Assembly: GCA_030682575.1 (NCBI GenBank)
Contig: JAUXNX010000016.1
Location: forward strand, 62,001 to 126,000
Length of the DNA stretch: 64,000 nucleotides
From: Gammaproteobacteria bacterium
GTDB lineage: Bacteria > Pseudomonadota > Gammaproteobacteria > Pseudomonadales > Pseudohongiellaceae
Direction of reading: 5' to 3'
Each line of letters starts with the position of its first letter. The first letter of the stretch is position 1. Positions 55,950 through 64,000 of this stretch are shown piece by piece. The notes below the pieces were generated by a model. It was not told where the DNA came from, ran no database searches, and was given only the letters and a program-made list of their open reading frames with translations. The position numbers and the translations under genes are program-made.

Positions 55950-58286
55950 CTAGCGTGGGGGTGGTGCAATCACTTCACGACTGCCATTCGTATTCATGGC
56001 CGAGACAACCCCGGCCGCTTCCATGGCCTCGATCATGCGAGCGGCACGGTTGTAACCAATTCGCAATTTTCTCTGTACTGCCGAGATGGATGCCTTTCGG
56101 GATTCCGTCACGAAAGCAACCGCCTCATCATATAGTGCGTCATCCTCTTCACCAGCCTCTTCGTCGCCACCCCCGAAACCACCATAATCGCGCTCGTCAG
56201 CACCTTGGGTGATCTCCTCGATGTAAACCGGTTCACCTCTGGACTTCCAATCAGCCACCACTCTGTGGACTTCTTCGTCGCTGACGAATGCACCGTGTAC
56301 GCGGGTCGCAACACCACCGCCGGGTGGCAAGAACAGCATGTCACCGTTGCCCAGCAATTGCTCTGCACCACCCTCTCCCAGAATCGTGCGCGAATCAATC
56401 TTTGACTGCACCATGAATGACAGGCGCGTAGGGATGTTCGCCTTTATCAGACCAGTCAACACATCCACAGACGGACGCTGTGTTGCAAGAATCAGGTGGA
56501 TCCCTGCCGCGCGCGCCTTCTGTGCTATACGGGCGATCAACTCCTCTACCTTCTTGCCAACCACCATCATCATGTCTGCCAACTCGTCGACGATCACGAC
56601 AATCATCGGCAATGACTCCAGCATCGGGGCCGATTGTTCTTCAAGAAGCTGCATCGGGTCAGGACGCCACAATGGATCGACAATTGACTGTCCCGCCTTG
56701 ATCGCATCGGTCACCTTCTTGTTGTAACCCGCAAGATTGCGCACACCAAGTGCGGACATCAGCTTGTAGCGACGCTCCATCTCCGCCACACACCAGCGCA
56801 ATCCGTTTGCGGCATCCTTCATGTCCGTGATCACCGGTGTGAGCAAGTGCGGTATACCATCATAGACTGACAATTCCAGCATTTTGGGGTCAATCATTAT
56901 CAAACGCACTTCCTGTGGAGTGGACTTGAACAGCAGGCTGAGAATCATCGCATTCACACCCACCGACTTGCCCGAACCAGTGGTACCTGCAACGAGCAAG
57001 TGGGGCATTTTGGCCAGATCGACAATCACAGGGTTGCCGACGATGTCATGTCCCAGCGCCATGCTTACGGGAGAGTGGAATTTGTCGAAGTCTGGTGACG
57101 CCAGAACCTGACTGAGCATGATCATCTCGCGATGCTCGTTCGGAATCTCGATTCCAATGACTGTCTTGCCTGGAATGACTTCCACCACACGCACACTGAC
57201 CAGCGCCAATGAACGGGCGAGATCCTTGCCAAGACCGGAGATACGGCTAGCCTTGATGCCAGGTGCCGGTTGTACTTCAAAGCGCGTGATCACCGGTCCA
57301 GGATTTACTGCGGTCACCTGAATCTCGATGCCGAAGTCATTGAGTTTGAGCTCCAACAGACGCGACATGGCCTCCAGCGATTCCTTTGAATAGCCAGCCT
57401 TGCTGACACCCTTCCATTCGTCGAGCAGGGAAATCGCAGGCAGATCGCCGGGATTTGGCGTGGTAAACAGGCGTCCCTGACGTTCCTTCTCGACGCGGGC
57501 GCTTTTTGCAGGCGCTGCCTTCGCAACAGGCGCGATAGCAGGGGGCACACGTTTCTTTTCCTTTTCGATGTAGACATCCAGCGCACGTTTGCGAGTCTCG
57601 ACGATCTGACGCGTGTCCTGTTCCTCCTTGCGGGTAGCAAGCCAGTCGCGCAGACCGATCCCACTGCGGGTGAAGAGATGGAGAGTCAAATAACCAGTCC
57701 GATCAATGAAGCGCAGCCAGGAAATCTCGACAGTAATGGTCAGTCCCAGCAGAAAAATGGCGAAATACAAAATGGTACTGCCAACAACGGCAAAGACAGG
57801 AACAGTCACGTCGACCATCGAAGCTCCGATGATGCCTCCGGCAAGCTGTGCTCCATCCTCTGCGATTTCAAAGTGCATCGTGGCCAATGCACAAGCACCA
57901 ACTGCAAGCAATACCACACCAGCGGTCTTCAACCAGAACATTGCCCACGAAAAATCTTCCTGAGCCTGATCCGACTGGCGCAACAAAGCGACCACTTTCA
58001 GACCAAGAGTCACGGGGAAGATATAGGCCAGGAAACCAAACAGGTAGAGCAGCAGATCGGCAATCCAGGCACCGGACTGACCGACGGCGTTGTCGATGTC
58101 ACCACCATCCCCGGTGGTGCTGAATCCGGGATCACTGGGCGAGTAGGTCAGCAAGGCGATGAAGAGAAAGAGGCCTGTCAGGAAGCACAGAATCAGAGTC
58201 CCTTCGCGGATGATGCGTTGCGTCACAGAACTAAGCTGCTGTTCTTTATCGACTTTCTTGTTTGATTTATTTTTCAAACTTTTCAA
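55950..58286 (-). CDS. ftsK: DNA translocase FtsK
   Basis: 778 residues. Four N-terminal membrane helices (about 28-185), a short linker, and the motor with Walker [15 protein letters not shown], Walker B ([14 protein letters not shown]), and [13 protein letters not shown]. The C-terminal gamma winged-helix domain ([29 protein letters not shown]) reads KOPS and activates XerD at dif. It pumps chromosome ends during division. The linker is much shorter than in E. coli FtsK (1329 aa). The start is TTG 58286, with AGGT four nt upstream; it is weak. Confidence 0.95.
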   Translation of the reverse strand: MKSLKNKSNKKVDKEQQLSSVTQRIIREGTLILCFLTGLFLFIALLTYSPSDPGFSTTGDGGDIDNAVGQSGAWIADLLLYLFGFLAYIFPVTLGLKVVALLRQSDQAQEDFSWAMFWLKTAGVVLLAVGACALATMHFEIAEDGAQLAGGIIGASMVDVTVPVFAVVGSTILYFAIFLLGLTITVEISWLRFIDRTGYLTLHLFTRSGIGLRDWLATRKEEQDTRQIVETRKRALDVYIEKEKKRVPPAIAPVAKAAPAKSARVEKERQGRLFTTPNPGDLPAISLLDEWKGVSKAGYSKESLEAMSRLLELKLNDFGIEIQVTAVNPGPVITRFEVQPAPGIKASRISGLGKDLARSLALVSVRVVEVIPGKTVIGIEIPNEHREMIMLSQVLASPDFDKFHSPVSMALGHDIVGNPVIVDLAKMPHLLVAGTTGSGKSVGVNAMILSLLFKSTPQEVRLIMIDPKMLELSVYDGIPHLLTPVITDMKDAANGLRWCVAEMERRYKLMSALGVRNLAGYNKKVTDAIKAGQSIVDPLWRPDPMQLLEEQSAPMLESLPMIVVIVDELADMMMVVGKKVEELIARIAQKARAAGIHLILATQRPSVDVLTGLIKANIPTRLSFMVQSKIDSRTILGEGGAEQLLGNGDMLFLPPGGGVATRVHGAFVSDEEVHRVVADWKSRGEPVYIEEITQGADERDYGGFGGGDEEAGEEDDALYDEAVAFVTESRKASISAVQRKLRIGYNRAARMIEAMEAAGVVSAMNTNGSREVIAPPPR

Positions 58287-59513
<1,227 letters not shown>

Positions 59514-59567
59514 ATACGGACTGCGCGTTGCGCTGTTGGCAACAAGACGCTTGGGAAGGGATACAAC

Positions 59568-60278
59568 ATGCTCAAAGCCCCCTGGTTGAGCGACACGAAA
59601 CTGCAATTCCCCTCTCCGTCGAAAGCACTGAAGGACCCCGATGGCCTGCTGGCCATCGGTGGCGACCTGCATCCCGAACGACTGCAGTGCGCCTATGCAC
59701 AAGGCATATTTCCCTGGTATCAGGATGATCAACCGATCCTCTGGTGGTCCCCATCTGTGCGCATGGTGTTGTTTCCGGAAGAGCTGAAAATCTCCAGCAG
59801 CATGCGCAAACTGCTACGCAGTCAGCGTTATCGAGTCACATTCGATAACGCTTTCAGTAGTGTGATTCAGCAATGTGCAGGACTGCGCGAAGAGTGGCCG
59901 GGCACCTGGATTACTCCCGCAATGCAGGCAGCCTACTGTCAACTCCATGACATGCATATCGCCCATTCGGTCGAGGTATGGGAGGGTGACGAACTGGTCG
60001 GAGGTCTCTACGGAATTGCCATGGGCCAGCTGTTTTTCGGCGAATCCATGTTCAGTTTGCGTGACAATGCGTCGAAGGTAGCGCTGATCATGCTGACCAG
60101 ACAACTTCAACGCTGGTGCTATCATTTGATCGATTGCCAGGTACCCAGTGCGCATCTGCGCAGTATGGGAGCGAAGGATATGCCACGGAAAGAATTTCTT
60201 ACCTTGCTCGATCACTATCGTGCTCAACCTGGCAGGAGTGGCCGTTGGACAATGGAGCTCTCTCCTCTTGAACTCTGA
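59568..60278 (+). CDS. aat: Leucyl/phenylalanyl-tRNA--protein transferase
   Basis: 236-residue Aat. Motifs: PDGLLAIGGDLHPERL, YAQGIFPWYQDDQPILWWSP, AGLREEWPGTWIT and VEVWEGDELVGGLYGIAMGQLFFGESMFS. It adds Leu or Phe to proteins with N-terminal Lys or Arg, marking them for ClpS/ClpAP, whose genes are 1.1 kb away. RBS GGAAGGGA. Overlaps bpt. Confidence 0.97.
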   Translation: MLKAPWLSDTKLQFPSPSKALKDPDGLLAIGGDLHPERLQCAYAQGIFPWYQDDQPILWWSPSVRMVLFPEELKISSSMRKLLRSQRYRVTFDNAFSSVIQQCAGLREEWPGTWITPAMQAAYCQLHDMHIAHSVEVWEGDELVGGLYGIAMGQLFFGESMFSLRDNASKVALIMLTRQLQRWCYHLIDCQVPSAHLRSMGAKDMPRKEFLTLLDHYRAQPGRSGRWTMELSPLEL

Positions 60279-60981
60279 AGACCTTGCAACCCTGCGCTTC
60301 TTCCAGACTTCTCCGCACCCCTGCAGCTATCTGCCTGGGCAGGAAGCAGCGACAGTTTTCATGGACCCGGAACAGCCGCTGACTGTGCATCTCTACAGCC
60401 GCCTGATCACTGCCGGATTCCGCCGCAGCGGCACGCACCTCTACCGCCCCGGATGTGCACAATGCCAGGCCTGTATCTCCTGCCGCGTACGGGTGCGTGA
60501 CTTCCAGTACACCAGACGATTCAAGCGGGTATGGCAGCGCAATCAGGATCTGGTGGTGCGCGAAGTTCAGGATCTCAGTGAACCGGAGTGCTTCGACCTG
60601 TACGCCAGCTATATCAATACCCGCCACCGGGATGGCGACATGTATCCGCCCACTCCCGAACAGTTTCAGTCCTTCATTCGGGTGAAAGCCGCCTCCACCA
60701 GGTTCTACGGCTTTTATAGTGACAACGCATTGGTTGCAGTCTGTGTTCTGGACGAGTTGGATCACTGCCTGTCCGCCATGTACACATTCTTCGATCCCGA
60801 ACTGGCCGAACGCTCACTGGGTGTATTCGCCATCCTCTGGCAGATCGAGAAAACCCGCCGGCTGAATCTCCCCTATCTTTACCTTGGTTACTGGATCAAG
60901 TCCTGCGACAAGATGCGCTACAAAACTGAGTATCGACCTCTGGAGTTGTTCATCGCCGGGAAGTGGACGCTGCTGAGCTGA
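60268..60981 (+). CDS. bpt: Bacterial leucyltransferase Bpt (ATE-like aspartate/glutamate leucyltransferase)
   Basis: 237-residue ATE-type transferase. N-terminal CSYLPGQEA, cysteine cluster RPGCAQCQACISCRV, and C-terminal YTFFDPELAERSLGVFAILWQI and YLGYWIKSCDKMRYK. It adds Leu to N-terminal Asp/Glu, the second branch of the N-end rule. TTG 60268 is chosen: GGAG ten nt upstream, 11-bp overlap with aat, and fit to the family; the frame is open a further 40 codons inside aat. Confidence 0.92.
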   Translation: MNSEDLATLRFFQTSPHPCSYLPGQEAATVFMDPEQPLTVHLYSRLITAGFRRSGTHLYRPGCAQCQACISCRVRVRDFQYTRRFKRVWQRNQDLVVREVQDLSEPECFDLYASYINTRHRDGDMYPPTPEQFQSFIRVKAASTRFYGFYSDNALVAVCVLDELDHCLSAMYTFFDPELAERSLGVFAILWQIEKTRRLNLPYLYLGYWIKSCDKMRYKTEYRPLELFIAGKWTLLS

Positions 60982-60990
60982 AAGGAGTTT

Positions 60991-61019
60991 TTGCTAATAA
61001 AGGGGAAATGAGGCAAAAT
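60991..61019 (+). promoter_or_regulatory. Putative promoter for infA
   Basis: TTGCTA (60991-60996), 17-nt spacer, CAAAAT (61014-61019), followed by the GC-rich discriminator GCGCGC, as in growth-rate-controlled promoters. It lies 66 bp before infA. Confidence 0.5.
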
Positions 61020-61084
61020 GCGCGCACAATTTTGACCAGACCGGTCAGGAAATGCTCGTTTACCCTAATCAGGATTGATTGTTA

Positions 61085-61303
61085 ATGGCAAAAGAAGATC
61101 AGATCGAAATGGATGGTGAGGTGGTGGATACGCTCCCCAACACCATGTTTCGTGTGAAGCTGGAGAACGGTCATATCGTCACTGCGCACATCTCCGGCAA
61201 GATGAGAAAGAACTACATCCGCATTCTGACTGGCGATCAGGTCAAGGTAGAGCTCACACCCTACGATCTGAGCAAGGGTCGCATCACATACCGCGCACGC
61301 TGA
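61085..61303 (+). CDS. infA: Translation initiation factor IF-1
   Basis: 72-residue S1/OB-fold protein starting [20 protein letters not shown] and ending [11 protein letters not shown], almost the universal bacterial IF-1 sequence. It binds the ribosomal A site during initiation. ATG 61085 is chosen over a TTG two codons upstream. Confidence 0.97.
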   Translation: MAKEDQIEMDGEVVDTLPNTMFRVKLENGHIVTAHISGKMRKNYIRILTGDQVKVELTPYDLSKGRITYRAR

Positions 61304-61319
61304 TTCCAGACAGCACTAC

Positions 61320-61345
61320 AGCGAGGGATAGACTCACCCCTCGCT
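61320..61345. terminator. Stem-loop between convergent infA and clpA
   Basis: AGCGAGGG (61320-61327) and CCCTCGCT (61338-61345), 10-nt loop, spanning the clpA stop codon. No T-tract on either side, so termination is only likely by position. Confidence 0.4.
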
Positions 61346-63628
61346 TCTGCTCAGCTCTCTGCCCTCTGTACTCTTTCTTCCTGTGATAGCCAGCTTTACT
61401 TCATTGTTCTCGATGGACACCTGTACTTCGCCACCATCTGTCAGTTCACCAAAGAGAATTTCTTCAGCAAGAGCCTTCTTCAGCTTGTCCTGAATCAGCC
61501 TGCCCATCGGTCGCGCACCCATCGACTCGCTATAACCATGTTCCACAAACCAGTTGCGGGCACTCTCATCCACGTGCATCGTGACCTTCTTGTCATCCAG
61601 TTGCACCTGCAACTCCACCAGGAACTTGTCAACCACGGTCTTGATCGTCTCGGTACTTAGAGCACCAAACTGCACGATTGCGTCCAGACGATTGCGGAAT
61701 TCCGGACTGAAGCCCTTCTTGATTGCCTCCATGCCATCGGAACTGTGGTTCTGCACAGTGAAGCCGATGGAAGCTCGAGACATTTCCTGGGCGCCAGCAT
61801 TGGTAGTCATGATCAGGATCACATTGCGGAAGTCTGCCCGGCGGCCGTTGTTGTCCGTCAGGGTGCCATGGTCCATGACCTGCAGTAGCAGATTGAAAAC
61901 ATCTGGATGCGCCTTTTCGATCTCGTCGAGCAACAGCACGCAGTGCGGGTTTTTGGTGATCGCTTCGGTAAGCAATCCACCCTGATCGAATCCGACATAT
62001 CCGGGTGGCGCACCAATCAAACGCGAAACGGTATGACGCTCCATATATTCAGACATGTCGAAGCGCACCAACTCTATACCGAGAATCTTGGCCAACTGCC
62101 TGCTGACTTCAGTCTTGCCGACGCCCGTCGGCCCGGAAAACAAGTAGGAGCCAATGGGCTTGTCCGGATGGTTGAGCCCTGCTCGGGACAGCTTGATGGC
62201 GGAGGCCAGGTTGCCGATGGCTTCGTCCTGGCCGAACACTACCATGCGCAGATTCTCTTCCAGATTTTTCAGTGACTGAATATCGGAAGTCGAAACGTGC
62301 TTCGGGGGAATGCGGGCAATGGCAGCGACCACCTTCTCCATGTCCTGGGCCTGAATCAGCTTCTTGCGCTTGCTCAGCGGCTGCAGACGCTGGAAAGCGC
62401 CAGCCTCATCGATAACATCGATGGCCTTGTCCGGCATGAAACGATCATTGATGTAGCGGCCTGCCAGCTCAGAAGCAGCTCGCAAAGCATTATCACTGTA
62501 GCGCAGTTCGTGATGCTCCTCGAAGCGCGATTTCAACCCTTTGAGAATACGATAAGTGGTCTCGACATCCGGTTCGTCCACATCGATTTTCTGGAAGCGA
62601 CGTGACAATGCGCGATCTTTCTCGAAAATGCCGCGGTACTCCTGGTAGGTCGTGGAGCCGACACAACGCATATCACCTGATGTGAGCACTGGTTTAAGCA
62701 GATTGGATGCATCCATCACTCCACCGGATGCAGCACCGGCGCCGATGATGGTATGAATCTCATCAATGAAGAGAATGGCGCGTGGGTTTTTTTTCAACTC
62801 GGACAGCAGAGCCTTGAAGCGCTTCTCGAAATCGCCGCGGTACTTGGTACCCGCCAGCAACGAACCAAGATCCAGCGAATAGATCACATTGTCTTTGAGA
62901 ATATCGGGTACCTGACCTTCGACGATCATGAGCGCCAATCCCTCTACAACCGCAGTCTTGCCTACGCCGGACTCACCAACCAATAGAGGATTATTCTTGC
63001 GACGACGCGACAACACCTGAATAACGCGGGTAATTTCCTCTTCGCGGCCAATCAGCGGATCAATCTTGCCAAGCAGAGCCTGTTCATTGAGGTTGGTAGC
63101 AAAGCTCTCCAGCGCACTGGCAGCGCGCTCAACCCCTTCCTCGTCCTGTTCCTGCTGCTGGGGAGCCGGTTCTGGATGACCATTATGACCATGCACCTTG
63201 GGTGTGCCGTGGGTGATGTAATTGACGACGTCGATCCGGGCAATGTCCTGCTGTCTTAGCAAATACACTGCCTGACTTTCCTGTTCACTGAAGATCGCGA
63301 CCAATACGTTGGCACCGGTGACCTCGCGCTTACCCGAGGACTGGACATGAAACACCGCTCGCTGCAGTACGCGCTGAAATCCCAGAGTGGGTTGCGTCTC
63401 ACGATCAGACTCGATATCGGGTATCAAAGGTGTGGTGGCATCCACAAATTCCATCAACTCATCTCGCAAGCGACTGAGATCTGCACCACATGCCCGCAGA
63501 ACATCAGCGGCAATTTCGTTGTCCAACAATGCCAGCAGAAGATGCTCTACCGTCATATACTCGTGCCGCTTCTTGCGAGCACCGGAGAAGGCGCTATTCA
63601 ATGTGACTTCCAGATCTTTGCTCAACAT
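61334..63628 (-). CDS. clpA: ATP-dependent Clp protease ATP-binding subunit ClpA
   Basis: 764-residue AAA+ unfoldase. ClpN domain (1-150), D1 Walker [15 protein letters not shown]2 Walker [14 protein letters not shown], and the ClpP-docking tripeptide IGF in [10 protein letters not shown]. It unfolds N-degron and other substrates for ClpP, with ClpS as adaptor. ClpS lies 15 bp upstream, so the two form an operon. Confidence 0.97.
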   Translation of the reverse strand: MLSKDLEVTLNSAFSGARKKRHEYMTVEHLLLALLDNEIAADVLRACGADLSRLRDELMEFVDATTPLIPDIESDRETQPTLGFQRVLQRAVFHVQSSGKREVTGANVLVAIFSEQESQAVYLLRQQDIARIDVVNYITHGTPKVHGHNGHPEPAPQQQEQDEEGVERAASALESFATNLNEQALLGKIDPLIGREEEITRVIQVLSRRRKNNPLLVGESGVGKTAVVEGLALMIVEGQVPDILKDNVIYSLDLGSLLAGTKYRGDFEKRFKALLSELKKNPRAILFIDEIHTIIGAGAASGGVMDASNLLKPVLTSGDMRCVGSTTYQEYRGIFEKDRALSRRFQKIDVDEPDVETTYRILKGLKSRFEEHHELRYSDNALRAASELAGRYINDRFMPDKAIDVIDEAGAFQRLQPLSKRKKLIQAQDMEKVVAAIARIPPKHVSTSDIQSLKNLEENLRMVVFGQDEAIGNLASAIKLSRAGLNHPDKPIGSYLFSGPTGVGKTEVSRQLAKILGIELVRFDMSEYMERHTVSRLIGAPPGYVGFDQGGLLTEAITKNPHCVLLLDEIEKAHPDVFNLLLQVMDHGTLTDNNGRRADFRNVILIMTTNAGAQEMSRASIGFTVQNHSSDGMEAIKKGFSPEFRNRLDAIVQFGALSTETIKTVVDKFLVELQVQLDDKKVTMHVDESARNWFVEHGYSESMGARPMGRLIQDKLKKALAEEILFGELTDGGEVQVSIENNEVKLAITGRKSTEGRELSRSEG

Positions 63629-63643
63629 AGTCTTGCCATCCGA

Positions 63644-63976
63644 TTATCTGTCTACTTCCACATTACAAAGAAGCGGTTGCTCGCATTCTCGCGAGTAGTC
63701 ATTTACCTGTTGTGCTTTTGTTTCTGCGACGTCCTTGCTGAATACCCCACAAACAGCCTTCCCTTCTGTGTGTACCTTGAGCATGATCTGTGTCGCTTTT
63801 TCCACGTTCATGCCAAAGAATGAACAGAGGACATCCACCACAAAATCCATCGGAGTGTAGTCATCGTTGAAAAGAACCACTTTGTAAAGTGGTGGTTGTG
63901 TCACTTTGGGCCGGACAGCGGCGGTTGCAAGCCCCCCATCTCCGAAATCATCAGACCCCGGCCCAACTTGCGCCAT
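63644..63976 (-). CDS. clpS: ClpS adaptor protein
   Basis: 110-residue N-recognin. A flexible N-terminus of about 25 residues precedes the ClpS core with [20 protein letters not shown] (the hydrophobic N-degron pocket), [14 protein letters not shown] and the helix holding [14 protein letters not shown]. It binds N-terminal Leu/Phe/Trp/Tyr and delivers proteins to ClpA, completing the pathway started by aat and bpt. Confidence 0.96.
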   Translation of the reverse strand: MAQVGPGSDDFGDGGLATAAVRPKVTQPPLYKVVLFNDDYTPMDFVVDVLCSFFGMNVEKATQIMLKVHTEGKAVCGVFSKDVAETKAQQVNDYSRECEQPLLCNVEVDR

Positions 63977-64000
63977 CGAAGTCTCAACCAGACCCTGAGG

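Overview
The window is chromosomal DNA from a gammaproteobacterium, most likely a marine or aquatic one. The evidence is gene order typical of that class: sucCD; yceD-rpmF-plsX-fabD-fabG-acpP-fabF-pabC-mltG-tmk-holB-pilZ; ftsK-lolA-rarA-crcB-serS-cysG; trxB-aat-bpt-infA facing clpSA; and tRNA-Ser(UGA) next to a YccA-type protein and tusDCBE. A TtpC-type TonB operon fits the same assignment. The more precise placement (OMG-like marine lineages) is inference only. Coding density is high, several neighbouring genes overlap by 4 bp or are separated by only a few bases, and no CRISPR array, rRNA or insertion sequence was seen.

Layout. 1-1.2 kb: end of sucC and all of sucD (TCA cycle). 1.6-6.8 kb: six-gene TonB energiser operon (DUF3450, TtpC-like ExbB, ExbB, ExbD, TonB, TPR protein), closed by a strong terminator. 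6.8-8.8 kb: htpG behind a near-consensus sigma-32 promoter that overlaps that terminator. 8.8-11.7 kb: argS and rluC, divergent. 11.8-21.2 kb: ribosomal protein L32, phospholipid and fatty-acid synthesis, folate, peptidoglycan, dTMP, the clamp-loader delta-prime subunit and a PilZ protein. 21.2-28.4 kb: a metal/redox stretch (DUF411 lipoprotein, RHH regulator and FAD oxidoreductase, glutathione reductase, copA-cueR, a secreted phosphatase-like protein). 28.7-32.4 kb: an orphan tyrosine recombinase and the tail-specific protease. 32.4-42 kb: seven consecutive genes for exported proteins on both strands. 42.1-46.6 kb: a methyltransferase and a 1199-residue repeat-bearing metalloprotease. 46.9-50.7 kb: tRNA-Ser, BI-1 protein, tusDCBE and purC. 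50.7-58.3 kb: the leftward ftsK-to-cysG group. 58.6-64 kb: trxB, aat, bpt, infA, then clpA and clpS leftward. The aat, bpt and clpSA genes all belong to the N-end-rule degradation pathway.

Most of the window is housekeeping. The accessory interest lies in 21-46.6 kb. Points most worth a second look: the sigma-32 promoter/terminator overlap before htpG; the consensus promoter that appears to give yceD a leaderless transcript; an FAD oxidoreductase whose nucleotide-binding motif lies upstream of every canonical in-frame start; the palindromic CueR-type operator of copA-cueR; an 18-bp perfect hairpin at 27.75 kb; the block of exported proteins; and the large metalloprotease with four tandem repeats.
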